From NCBI GenBank assembly GCA_022432975.1, contig CM039511.1, positions 17,696,557-17,760,556 of the forward strand: a DNA stretch of 64,000 nt, in the 5' to 3' direction. The position numbers and the translations under genes were made by a program. Positions 20,735 to 31,302 of the stretch are shown piece after piece; within the stretch, counting starts at the first letter, position 1; the number at the start of each line of letters is the position of its first letter. The notes beneath the pieces are model-generated. The model did no database searches. It worked only from the letters and a program-made list of their open reading frames with translations, and had not been told where the DNA came from. Source of the DNA: Begonia masoniana (taxonomy: Eukaryota; Streptophyta; Magnoliopsida; Cucurbitales; Begoniaceae).

Positions 20735-22207
20735 GCGGTTTAGGGAATTCAAAAATTTTCAGGGCTCGGGTTGGATTTCACGGATTTTTTGGATAAAAAT
20801 CGAAACAAATAATTCAGAATTGATAAAGTAATAACCTGGAGCAACTTTTGGTCAATTTTCTGCAAAAAAAATTGTGAAAGTGTCGAGAGAAAATCGTCAG
20901 TAATGAAGAGGAGTGTAACGTCCCCGAACCTACCCCAGCTCGGTGCGTTACTTTGACCACACTTACTACGTTTAAAACGGAGTTTAAAATAATTTTCGAT
21001 AAAATTTCGACTCAATTTTTGGGTTTTTGAACCCTAAAAAATGGTTGGAAAACGTGCATAAAATACGTGCAAAATATGTCGGAAAAGATTGGGTCAAAAC
21101 ATATTTAAAATAGGAAAGTTTTTAAAAAATTTCAGAATGACCCAAAGGGGTGCCACGCGCGCGCACCACAACGCGCGCGCTGGTGCCTATCGATCGGCAC
21201 CCTCTTGGGTGCACAACCAATCCTTGCCGATCGATCGGCGCTGGGCGCTGCTCGCCCCCACAGCGCGCGCCCCGCGTGGGCCTCCAGCACCCTGCGCACG
21301 CCACCAGCGACCCTTTCCCTCTTTTCTCCATTTTTCTTCAAACCACTCACACCAAATCACCTAAAACTTACCCCAAATTTTTCCCGACATATCCACCTTT
21401 ACGACACGTGAAAAGCTTGAAAAACTGACTCCAAAACGTCATCAAAAATGTGCAAACCAATGTCGTTTATTATACAAAAAATTGAGCAGCATAACGACTA
21501 AAATTTTCTAAAACCAAATCCTGAAAAGGCTACATACGCTAAGGAAAATTCCTGGGTGTTACAAGGAGAGTGCGAGAATGAGCTTCGGTAAGCTCTCTGT
21601 TCTGATATAAAAGTGAGATCGGACGCACTTTGCGAGGGTGGTGACCTTCCGATCTCGTTAGATTTTAACAAATGGACGCACTCGGCGACCCTCTGCTCTC
21701 GCCCTAATTTTAAAAACGGATGCACTCTCTATATAAGAATGCGTTCACAGAGAAAAATGGACGGAGTCTCTAAGAGAGAGTCTGTCCGTTTTCTATCCTA
21801 TTGATCCAACGTGCGTTCGTTTATATAATACACTGAAAACAGAACAGACGGACAGTGTAGAATGGAGGATGAACACCCCCCAGAGTGCGTCCGATGCGAC
21901 GTTTTTGAGTGCTACGTCGCCAGAGAAGACGGATGGTGTTTTTCGAGTGTGTGCACTGTATGCGGCAAAAAATATAAATGGACGAGTTGTGTTTTGAAAC
22001 AGTCCGTCCATTCTCGATAACAAACAGACTCTGTTTTTAAGAGTCCGTCTGTTCTACGAAAAAATTTGAGAAAAGACAGTAAAAGGACATCCACAAGGGT
22101 TGAATTTGTTAGGTTTTTCATAGTTTAAGGTTAATGGCGTTAGAAATGATAGTTTAAGGTTTGAAATAAAAAAACATATATTTTAGAATTTTAATTGGTA
22201 ATTTCCC
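20735..22207 (-). repeat. Right terminal inverted repeat of MULE 1 (split)
   Basis: Inverse of 10914-11750 in two pieces, 20735-20913 and 21569-22207. Clear anchors are AATAACCTGGAGC against GCTCCAGGTTATT, GTCCGTCTGTTCTA, and the terminal TTAATTGGTAATTTCCC. A 650-bp solo LTR separates the pieces. Confidence 0.8.
20914..21563 (+). mobile_element. 650-bp solo LTR, unassigned family
   Basis: TGTAACGTCCCCGAACC to CCTGGGTGTTACA, flanked by AGGAG at 20909-20913 and 21564-21568. It has the TG...CA ends and 5-bp duplication of an LTR, but the body does not match the Tekay LTRs. It contains two GATCGATCGGC-type palindromes (about 21189 and 21229), a GC-rich block with CGCGCGC and a C-rich stretch. 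No coding capacity was recognised, and orientation is uncertain. Confidence 0.8.
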
Positions 22208-23110
22208 TTTTACCGTTCGTAAGTATGTAAAAAAATAAAAAACTTGAAATACATTTGACATTCTAAACTTACAAAGTCTGTAGAACTGATATTTTAAATA
22301 TCGTCTTTCGTTTAATAGACCCCTTTATGACCTTAACATGTTTTATATATCTAATAAGTAATTAGGTCGAATGCAGAATAAGTTTAAATTCCTTCTATGG
22401 TTGATATTCTCTTTATTTCTTAGACTTTTTTTTCTTGATGGAGTTCTCTATTTGTTTAGCTTTTACTAAATCTTTATATTTTGTCAATTGATGGTATATT
22501 TTTTGTTTTTAAGAGTATAAATTTAGGGACTCAATCTTGTGTTATAATCATTGAAAAATTATCTCTATCAAAGAGTTTTCAACAAATATATATATACGTA
22601 AAAGTACTACGACAAAATTAAATTAATGTAATATATCATTGAATTGAATAATTAATTTTTCAAAATTCATGCACATCTACGTGTATTCTTTAATTCTACA
22701 ATCTAATTATACACAATGACGTGACAAACATTAATTGATGAGTGAAAGTAATTATTAATAGACAATTATTATATTATATGGACATCTTTATGAAGTTTAT
22801 AAATCTAACACATTTAGCTTTTGCTCGTTAACAAAATAGATCATGTCGTCGAGAAATCCACAAAAGTTATCAAGCTAGTACCGCATGATGGTGTAACTTT
22901 ATAATTGTTATCTACTAAGTGCTCTCTTTAGGAAAGAAAGGTTTATTGACCTTGATAATTAATTAATTAATTTAGAATACTATATATTTTCATTAGATAT
23001 TATATAATTTATGGCATAACGTTCAATAATTTAGAATACTATATATTTTAAAAACATTTATTTCCTTTTTAATCACTGTTGATTCAACGACTACCATTTT
23101 TTCACTGTTG
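22208..23110. other. AT-rich intergenic DNA
   Basis: No gene or structured element seen beyond short A/T runs and an ATATAT stretch near 22590. A TGACGTGACAAACATTAATTG stretch near 22718 resembles one arm of the MITE at 40.5 kb. Confidence 0.6.
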
Positions 23111-23111
23111 A

Positions 23112-23350
23112 CTACCATTTCAGTTTATTGACTTCTTCAACTCTATGAACTTTTCTCATCAGCTCATCGACAACAAATTTTCCGATATAACGAACGCAGA
23201 ATTCAAGAGCGCATACCTGTGATTCCGTCATAATAAGCATAAGAAAACATATTTCACATATGAAGGAGAAAAGGGTATGCCAATTACTACTGATTGGAGA
23301 AAGAAAAGTGATGTAACTCCACTCAAAGATCAAGGCCAATGTGGTGTGAA
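23112..23350 (+). pseudogene. Papain-type cysteine protease fragment
   Basis: One frame reads NKFSDITNAEFKSAYL, a TGA, then FRHNKHKKTYFTYEGEK and DWRKKSDVTPLKDQGQCG. This is the end of an I29 inhibitor prodomain (NKFADLTNEEF type) followed by the start of a mature C1A protease (DWRKKGAVTPVKDQGQCG type). The homology stops right at the glycine before the catalytic SCWAF segment, possibly at an old exon edge or a deletion. The in-frame TGA near 23219 and the truncation make it non-functional. The start coordinate is approximate. Confidence 0.7.
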
Positions 23351-23556
23351 ATCATTATGTCATAAATTTGAACTTTGGTTCCTTATTCATAGCTTCAAGA
23401 ACAACATCTCATCACTTAGCAATATTATTACTAACTTTTGAGATCCTATAAGTGGCAAAATAACCTACAACTTAGAACTTTCTTCGCTAAAAAAGAGAAA
23501 TCAAACTATACATCACACAATATAGCAGCATGTTCAACACATATCTATCTAATGAT
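23351..23556. other. Sequence between the protease scrap and the palindromic insertion
   Basis: No further gene recognised. Candidate coding traces downstream of the protease fragment are too degraded to call. Confidence 0.5.
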
Positions 23557-23561
23557 GTTGG

Positions 23562-26292
23562 TGTGACGCCCCCCAGACCCGATCGGGGTCGAAGGGCCTC
23601 ACTCAGGACATTTTTAAAACGTGGACTATTTTTTTTTTTTGAACATTTAAAGCTTTACACAGAGTAAACCTTCTCTGGAATTGAAGACTGAAAGACATAG
23701 AGTGGAATACATGACATAAAGTGGAAGACTTAAACTAGAAGACATAAAGTGGATGACAGGAGTGGATGACAGAAGTGGATGACAGAAGTGGATGACATAG
23801 TGTGGATGACAGAAGTGGATGTCAGGAGTGGATGACATAGAGTGGATGAGAGGAGTAGATAACATAGAGTGGATGACAAAAGTGGATGACATAGAGTGGA
23901 TGATAGGAGTGGATGACATAGAGTGGATGACGGAGTGGATGACAGTAGTGGATGACATAAAGTGGATGACAGGAGTGGATGACATAGAGTGGATGACAGA
24001 AGTGGATGACAGGAGTGGATGACATAGAGTGGATGACAGAAGTGGATGACAGGAGTGGATGACAGGAGTGGAGGACAGAATGGATGACAGAGTGGACGAC
24101 AGGAGTGGATGACATAGAGTGGATGACAGGAGTGGATGACATAGAGTGGATGGCAGAAGTGGATGACAGGAGTGAATGACATAAAGTGGATGACAGAAGT
24201 GGATGACATAGAGTGGATGACAGGAGTGGAGGACAGAATGGATGACAGAGTGGACGACAGGAGTGGATGACAGTAGTGGATGACATAGAGTGGATGACAG
24301 AAGTGGATGACATAGAGTGGATGATAGAAGTGGATGACATAGAGTGGATGACAGAAGTGGATGACAGGAGTGGATGACATAGAGTGGATGACAGTAGTGG
24401 ATGACAGTTTAAAGGCAAAATGGACAATATTTAATAGGAAGACATAAAAACAGAAGGCATAAGAAAACAAACTGCATGGATAGCTCTAAAACTCGAGACT
24501 ATCCATGCACAACCTAAAAGGAAAAGATTTCAAAAACAATTCCATAATATTTCAAAATGTATTCAACTGTTAAATAAAAACAGAGGTTTCAAAACTTAAA
24601 CATAGAGTCTATACATCGTTTTAAAATCTCAGAAGCTGTACAGAACTTTAGAAAAATACATCCTCACAGGAATAACATATGTTTGACTGCAGTGACCAAT
24701 CCCCATGAGCTCGATCCACCAACTTCATCTACTCATCAGCTTGAGGCACAAAGTCTTCATTTGGAGGATCCATACCTACAACAGGGAGTTCAACTATAAG
24801 CCTAGAGCTCAGTAAGAGCAAAAAAATGCAGTGATGCATATGCTATGCATGAACTTTCGAAATACAGTGACATTACATTACATTACGTTTCATTGGACAG
24901 GAAGGTATAAGTGGGGCTTATAGAGGAACTGACGCACATACATACTTGACATAATAGGACATGACATTGGTTAGTAGTTTTGCCGGGTCCCAGGGAAGGA
25001 CAAGGTACAGAGTGTCCTTGGCGAGGACGGTTTTACATGAGTCCCAGGGAAGGACAAGATCAGGATGCCAGTCCTCGTCCACACTTAACCATACATTACA
25101 TTCACATTTTAACTTTCTTAACTTCAAATCGTGTGCAGAAAACATTTACATGACTTTAAGGAAAAACGTGTATGCATGAACATTCACGGTGCTTGAACAT
25201 AAAGGAGACAGGTGGCAGAACAACAAAGCAAGACATAAATAAAACACACTTAACCTAAAACATAACCTACGGTTTAACTACCCAACGACAATCCCAACAA
25301 CGTAAACCTAGTACCTCCGTATTGTAGGGCCTTAAGGGCCGAACCTATATGTATGAACTTACCTGTTATCCGTGAAGTTGTAAGTCTTGATCGTGTTGCC
25401 TCGGTGATGCACGAACCTAAAACATGCACGCAAGAAAAATAAACAGAGCTGCAAATGCTAACTGATAACTTAGTAGGACATGCTCAAAACTCCATTCAAA
25501 CCTTTAGAAAACTAACCTACGTGTTTTCATTCAAAAACAGTGAGCTTTCTCCAAAATATCTTAACCCTAAACTTCGACAAAAACTCACATTTTAACTTGT
25601 CCAATCTCATTAACTTTAGTAGATGATTACCTTCACTGGAGGAAACAGAAGAAAACAGGAGAAACAAAGTTTTGGAAATGGTCGCAGTCGCCTGGAAGAG
25701 ACAAAACAGAGAAGAGATGGAAGGAAACAGAGAAGTGAAGTGTGAAAGTGAAAAGCTTAACGTGGAAGAGAAGAGAAAAGTGGGATTTGGCTTCTTCCAC
25801 AAGATTTGGACAAGTGGCATGCCCTCATTGGCTCACTCCCACCAACTTTAATCTACTTCCTAAATAGCTCCTCTTTGGTTTCCAACTAAATTGTCATTTA
25901 GTTCTTTGTTTCGGTTACACCTTAGTTTTGTCTCCCCCACTAAACATCTCACAATTCTAATAAAATATTCACTATATTAATAGCGAAATAATCCCGACTA
26001 ATAATTCAAGGGATAATTCCATGGCCAAAGTTCCGTTAATGGAAATTTTGTCCCAAAATTTGTTTAGACATCTAGTTCAGGATATCTGTCTTTTACATCA
26101 TGTCATCATTCCCAAGTGGCTTCTTCCACGTTATGTTATGTCTTCCACTCTATGTCTTCCAGTCTTCAATTCTAGAGAAGGTTTATTCTGTGTAAAGTTT
26201 TAAATGTTCAAAAAAAAACAAAAATAGTCCACGTTTTAAAAATGTCCAGAATGAGGCCCTTCGACCCCGATCGGGTCTGGGGGGGCGTCACA
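23562..26292 (-). mobile_element. Tekay insertion with inverted U5 ends on both sides
   Basis: The left end is a normal reverse LTR (TGTGACGCCCCCC...). It runs through the minisatellite, hairpin, exon modules and nearly to the 5' LTR terminus (about 26030), losing the last ~25 bp and polypurine tract. It continues into a scrap of the inverted integrase end (CAAGTGGCTTCTTCCACG, about 26115). The right end (about 26130-26292) is a forward U5 end closing GGGGGGCGTCACA, the inverse of 23562-23735. Exact GTTGG duplications flank it at 23557-23561 and 26293-26297, so it entered in this palindromic form. Confidence 0.85.
23695..24412 (-). repeat. GTGGATGACA minisatellite
   Basis: More than 50 units of about 11-13 bp: GTGGATGACAGA, GTGGATGACAGGA or GTGGATGACATAGA. 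Higher-order blocks repeat (for example GAGGACAGAATGGATGACAG near 24070 and 24230). Long open frames rich in CHPLLSST or VIHSMSST on the minus strand are artefacts of the repeat. Confidence 0.9.
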
Positions 26293-26309
26293 GTTGGCGC
26301 TTCCAACTA

Positions 26310-27020
26310 CAAGTATTTGAAAAGTATACCCAATATTCCATTTTAACTTATAAGGTTTTGGAGAATTTCACAAACATGCCATTAAAGAATTATTCTTCAC
26401 AACGTCACCCTCGAAGTATTCTTATTTTAACAAGTCAACCTTTATCGAACATTCGTTCTCTACGAACAAGCATCCGTTTAGTTTTAAACGTAAAATGAGC
26501 GTCCATTCAACAATTTTCAGGCATCCGTTCATCGACATCCATTTTGGCACCTGTTCAAAGCAACGTTTTCACCCATGCTCGGGACCGGACATCTGTTTAT
26601 TTTGGAACGGACGTTTTCACCCATGCTTGGGACCGGACATTCGTTTATTTTGGAACAGACATCTGTTCGCGAGCACGTTCGGAAACACAGCTTTGAACGG
26701 GTGCCAAAACGACGATCGTTCTTGAGAATCACTAGGAACGGACGTCCATTGTTTATTAAACAGATGTCTGTTGCCCGTCCCTATTAAACGGCGATTTGGC
26801 GGTTTGCAAAAATGACGCCTGTTTTTTTTTATAGGGTCGGGCAACGGACGTCTGTTTAATAAACAACGAGCGTCAATTCTTGAGAAGTCACCAGGAACGG
26901 ACGCTCTGTCGGGGAAAACGAATGTCCGGTAGGAGTTGATTTGTTAGAATACTATATTTCGAGGGTGACATTATGAAGAATAATTCTTTAGTGACATTTT
27001 GTGAAATATCCCAAATTTTG
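26310..27020. mobile_element. Palindromic (foldback-like) element, copy 2
   Basis: The left arm (about 26330-26480: CATTAAAGAATTATTC, CAACGTCACCCTCGAAG) and right arm (about 26890-27020: GAGGGTGACATTATGAAG, AATTCTTTAGTG) are inverted copies, with arms of at least 100 bp and weaker pairing continuing inward. The interior carries many CGTCCGTT or GGACG words and encodes nothing recognisable. The second copy is at 9931-10520. It could be a MULE-derived or foldback MITE; the target duplication is not resolved. Confidence 0.6.
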
Positions 27021-27440
27021 GGATTGAAAATAGAATTTATCCTATTAAATAATTACACGCTAGTTAATTTATAATTTTTTGCGGTTAATTCACTGTCTAA
27101 GTTTGAAATATTCTTACAATTAATTTGGCATTTTGTTTTAATATAATTAAGAAATTTTATTCCATATTTAATTGTTAATAAAAAGTAATTATTAATCGCA
27201 TAATAAAATTAAATACGGCTGAACTCCCTTCAAAATAAAGCATTCTGGCTTTCTTTAATCTTTAAAAGAATTGGACATTGCATTGAATTTATTTATTTAA
27301 TTTAATTATATTAACTTTTCTATTAAATTTGAAAAAAACATATCATAATTTTTCTCAAATGTATTTATTTCATTAATGTAATTTTGTTCATTTTAACCAA
27401 TACATTAAATATTTTTTGATTTTTTAAAACATAAATTATG
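27021..27440. other. AT-rich flank shared with 10.5-10.9 kb
   Basis: Near copy of 10521-10910 up to about 27420, where the other copy meets the MULE end. No gene seen. Confidence 0.6.
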
Positions 27441-27445
27441 TGTAC

Positions 27446-29717
27446 TGTGACGATCCCCTACCCCATCGGGGCAGACGAGCTTCACTTCAGACCTTTAAAA
27501 CGAGGACTATTTTTTTTTTTTTTTTGACTTTTAACTTTAACACCTTGACAGAGAAAACTTTATCTGAAATTGAAGACTGGAAGACATATTAAAAGGCATG
27601 ATAAATCAGATGACATATTTAAAACAGTAAGACAATTAAAATCGGACTACAGAAATAGATGAAAAATAGGAAGACAGAAGTGGACGAAATTTAACTTTTA
27701 CTGAAATGGACGACAGAGATGAAAGGTAGAATGGACGACAGAAATAAAAGACAACAGATTTAGACGGATAATTTGGACGACGTTATCGCCCACGACTTTG
27801 GCCGATAACTTCGGACGACGTTACCGCCCATAACTTTGAACGATAACTTTGGACGACTATTTAAAGAACAGAATGGACGATGTTAAAACAATAAAGCAGT
27901 GTTTTCAATCGACAAGACACAACACTTGAAGAGCTATGACCCACAACAAAATCGGTCGAAGTGACCTCGGTGATGAAATCGGTCGAAGTGACCTCGATGC
28001 TGAAATCGGTCGAAGTGACCTTGGTGTTGAAATCGGTCGAAGTGACCTTGGTGATGAAATCGATCGAAGTGACCTCGGTGTTGAAATCGTTCGAAGTGAC
28101 CTCGGCCATAACACTTAACTGAAAACTTATGAAAAAAATTCTAATACGTCTGGACGACAGGTTTGGACGACAGATTCAGACGACAACTTTGGACGACATT
28201 ATCGCCCACAGCTTTGGACGATAACTTTAGACGATTAACACTTAGCCTTAGTCGATAGACTAAATCTCTAGAATTAATTTCTACACCATTATAGATAACA
28301 GAGGGACTAAACACTCCCTCAACATCTTAAGCACCCCAACCAAAAGAAACCCGATTAAAACATAATTTTAGACATGTTAGAAAACATGAGAGAAGTTCAA
28401 AAATCTAACTGTATGGATAGTTCTAAAACCCAAGACAATCCATACATAACCTAAAAGAAAAGACTCTAAGCAGTTCCAAAATATTTCAAAATATATATTC
28501 AACTGTTAGAACAGAGGTTTTAAAATATCAACACAAAGTCTATACATCGTTTTTAAAATCCAAAAAGAATCCCAACATAGACTATAAAAACATGACATTC
28601 ATTTTAAAAATTCACCCTTGGGTCTAAAATGTGTCTGGTTGCCGCAACCACCCCCGAAAGCTCGTGCCACCAACCACCTATTCGTCAGCTTCAGGCACAA
28701 AGTCCTCATCTGGAGGATCCATACCTACAACAGGGAGTTCAACTATGAACCTAGAGCTCAGTAAGAACATACAATGCTGTGATGCATATGCTATGCATGA
28801 ACTTTTGAAATACATGAACATTACTTTACATTACGTTCAAGTGCACAGGAGGTATAAGTGAGGCTTATAGAGGAACTGGCGCAACAGGGGTGCACTATCA
28901 GGCACATAATAGGGGTACACTATCAGGCACATAACAGGGATACATAACAGGTACATAACAGGATGTCAGTCCTTGTCCCACACTTAACCGTACATTACAT
29001 TACAGGTTTTATCTTTCTTAACTTCAAACCTTGTGCATAAAAAATTTACATAACTTTCAGGAAAATTTGTATGCATGAACATTTATGGTGCTTAAACATA
29101 ACATAAACAGGCGACAGAATAACAAAGTAAGACATATAACATAAAATATTCAACTTAGAATGTAATTTACGACCTAGCTACCCAACCACAACTCAGACAA
29201 ACAAAAACCTAGTATCTCTGTGCTGTAGGGCCTTAAAGGCCAAACCTATGCGTATGAACTTACTTGATGTCCGTAGAGTTGAAAGCTTCGCACGCAAGTC
29301 ATTGGCGAGTTCACGAACCTTTAACGGAGAAACTGGGAGGAAACAGGAGAAGACGAAATTGGAGATGGTTGCACGTCGTCTGGAAGAGAGGAAACAAAGA
29401 GGAGAGGAAAAAAAATAAGAGTTTTACGTAGAAGAGAAGAGAAGAAGAGAAAGAGAAAGCTTGTCTTCTTCCACAAGCTTGGACACTTGGCACACATCCA
29501 TTGGCTCCCTCCCACCAACCTTAATTGGCTTCCTAATTTGCCCCTCATTGGTTTCCAACTAAATTGTTATTTAGTTCGTCGACTCGGTCTCACAAATCTC
29601 TCTCATTCAATTAGACACATCGACAATTTTCACTAAAACATTCATCGTATTAATATCAAATTAATCCCGCCTAATGATTCGGGGAATAATTACATGGCAA
29701 AAATGCCGAGTGTTACA
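27446..29717 (-). mobile_element. 3' LTR of element F
   Basis: TGTGACGATCCCC to GAGTGTTACA in plus coordinates, next to the inverted polypurine tract TTCCACCCACCTTA. It holds six 27-bp minisatellite units (27951-28107), the hairpin near 28408-28445 and the MDPP ORF near 28705. Exon 1 is fused directly to the microexon at 29318/29319. The microexon donor is slightly altered (CAA|GTAAGT). Confidence 0.9.
27951..28107 (-). repeat. 27-bp minisatellite, six units
   Basis: Units begin ATCGGTCGAAGTGACC and end GTGATGAA or GTGTTGAA. The partner LTR has only three units at 35781-35856. Confidence 0.92.
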
Positions 29718-30324
29718 TTCCACCCACCTTAACAAAAATTTTGTCCCCAAAATTTGCTTAAGCGAATAGCTCCTAATATTGGGCTCTAGCGTTCCGTTGT
29801 CTTTCCTAGGTGGCTTCCTCCACGTTATGATTGCGCCATAATACCTTCACTAATGGGATTACTTTGTTGCGTAACACTTTGAGTGAGGAGTCCAAAATCT
29901 TTATGGGCCTTTCTTCATACGTCAACATCGGCATGATATCTATGTCTACCAGTTCCATGATCTGAGTAGGATCTCGCACACATTTTCTCGGCATTGAAAC
30001 GTGAAAGACGTTATGAACTCCATTCATAGACGCTGGCAGCTGTAGTCTGTAAGCCATGCTTCCTACTCTCTTCAAGATGGGAAAGGGCCCAACAAACCTT
30101 GGACTTAGCTTCCCTTTCTTGCTGAACCTCATCACGCCCTTGAAAGGTGACACCTTCAAGAATACTTCATCGCCTTCAGCAAACTTCAAGTCTCTCCTCC
30201 TATGGTCTGCGTAACTTTTCTTTCGACTCTTAGCAATTTTTATTCGTTGTTTGATAGCAGTCACCACCTCGGACATCTGCTGTATTAACTCAGGGCCGAT
30301 GAGCTTCGCTTCTCCAACTTCATC
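29718..30324 (-). pseudogene. Integrase C-terminus of element F
   Basis: On the minus strand: GEAKLIGPELIQQMS, YADHRRRDLKFAEGD, SPRFVGPFPILKR, HNVFHVSMPRK and the chromodomain-like VIPLVKVLWRNHNVEEAT. The Trp-Glu that normally follows is replaced by TAG near 29805. The upstream boundary at 30324 is the edge of the Cassandra insertion; the target TCATC is repeated at 31303. Confidence 0.88.
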
Positions 30325-31302
30325 TATAACGTCCCTTAGATTTACCCTTGTCACTATTCCTGAAAATCCCATATAATTTTTAACTTTCGTTTCCATCCTT
30401 TAATCGTACTCGTTTAAAGTCAATTAACATCATTCAGCGGAAGACGTACTACATGTGGAATTCTTGAATTGAAACTATACTCAAGTGCCAGTGTTAAAAT
30501 AATAAAACTAGAGTTTCGGTCGACAAGATACATTACATGAAGAGTTACGACCACAACAGAATCGGTCGACGGCTCCAAAACGCATCTTACTATCTTGGGA
30601 GGGTCTCTTTACATATGTTTCATTTCCACATACTTCCCCAAGCGATGTGGGATTGTGACGACCCCCCTTTCTACGACCAAACCCTTCGGCCCAAGTCTAA
30701 CCCGGATCCACGGAGTTTTAACCCAGTACGTCACCCTCCGGCCCAAGTACCACTTGGGATTCGCGGAGCACTGGGTAGTTCATTCTCATACGTGTTCATT
30801 CGGGTCATCACAATCACCCCCTCTCGGGGGCCCAACGTCCTCGTTGGCCACATTTTCAGTTGGGTACAAGCTCTGATACCATTTGTAACGATCCCTTTTC
30901 CCAGTAAGATATTGTCCGCTCTAGGGATTGGGCCGTAACCCAATATCTTCCCCTCACGGCTTTGTTTGGCGAGGACTTCCCAGTCGGTCACCTAACCTGG
31001 TACTACTCTCGCCGAAGCACTTTTAACTTTGGAGTTCTTATGGGATCCATTGTCAATTGTGCTCCAAAATGCGTCTTACTATCTTGGGAGGGTCTCTTTA
31101 CATATATTTCATTTCCACATACTTCCCCAAGCGATGTAGGATTGTGACGACCCCTCTTTCTACTACCGAACCCTCCGGCCCAAGTCCAACCTGGGATCCG
31201 CGGAGTTTTAACCCAGCACGTCACCCTTTGGCCCAAGTCCCACTTGGGATTCGTGGAGCACTGGGTGGTTTCTCCTCATACGTGTCCATTCGGGTCATCA
31301 TA
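30325..31302 (-). mobile_element. Cassandra-derived insertion in integrase of F
   Basis: Flanked by TCATC at 30320-30324 and 31303-31307. The right LTR (30884-31302) has a full 5S-like block (about 30970-31080), and the internal segment has the inverted PBS AGCTCTGATACCA near 30870. The left LTR is chimeric: its first ~240 bp (from TATAACGTCCC) are unlike Cassandra and end in a GGTCGACAAGATACA...AATCGGTCG stretch resembling the Tekay LTR, then switch to Cassandra at CTCCAAAACGCATC (about 30571). The outer tips read TATAAC and CATCATA, each one change from the usual ends. Confidence 0.82.
30970..31080 (-). ncRNA. 5S rRNA-derived block in Cassandra copy 2
   Basis: The reverse complement contains GGATCCCATAAGAACTCC, AAGTTAAAAGTGCTTCGGCG, AGAGTAGTACCAGG and GGGAAGTCCTCG. 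A-box and C-box regions of the 5S internal promoter are recognisable. Confidence 0.8.

Larger units (their letters stand above)
10914..22207 (+). mobile_element. Large MuDR-type MULE 1, heavily nested
   Basis: Outer ends are GGAAAATTACCAATTAAAA at the left and its inverse (TTTTAATTGGTAATTTCCC) at the right. Inside are a transposase in plus orientation (11752-13871) and a convergent second ORF (18270-20517, minus). The span is inflated by a Cassandra array, a Tekay solo LTR, a hAT-like element and an unrelated solo LTR; without these it would be roughly 6 kb. I could not find a convincing 9-bp target duplication at the ends. The transposase is dead, with a mutated catalytic Asp and several stops. 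Confidence 0.82.

Noticed and set aside
21089..21428. Overlapping open frames with Arg/Pro-rich peptides
   Set aside because: They lie in a GC-rich block inside the 650-bp solo LTR, are open in several frames, and match no family.
10905..22216. 9-bp target duplication of MULE 1
   Set aside because: Flanks TTTTTTAAA and TTTTACCGT do not match well enough; the ends are supported by the TIRs only.
23647..24470. Open frames of up to 246 codons on the minus strand (VIHSMSST, CHPLLSST repeats)
   Set aside because: They exist only because of the GTGGATGACA minisatellite inside an LTR; several overlapping frames are open at once.
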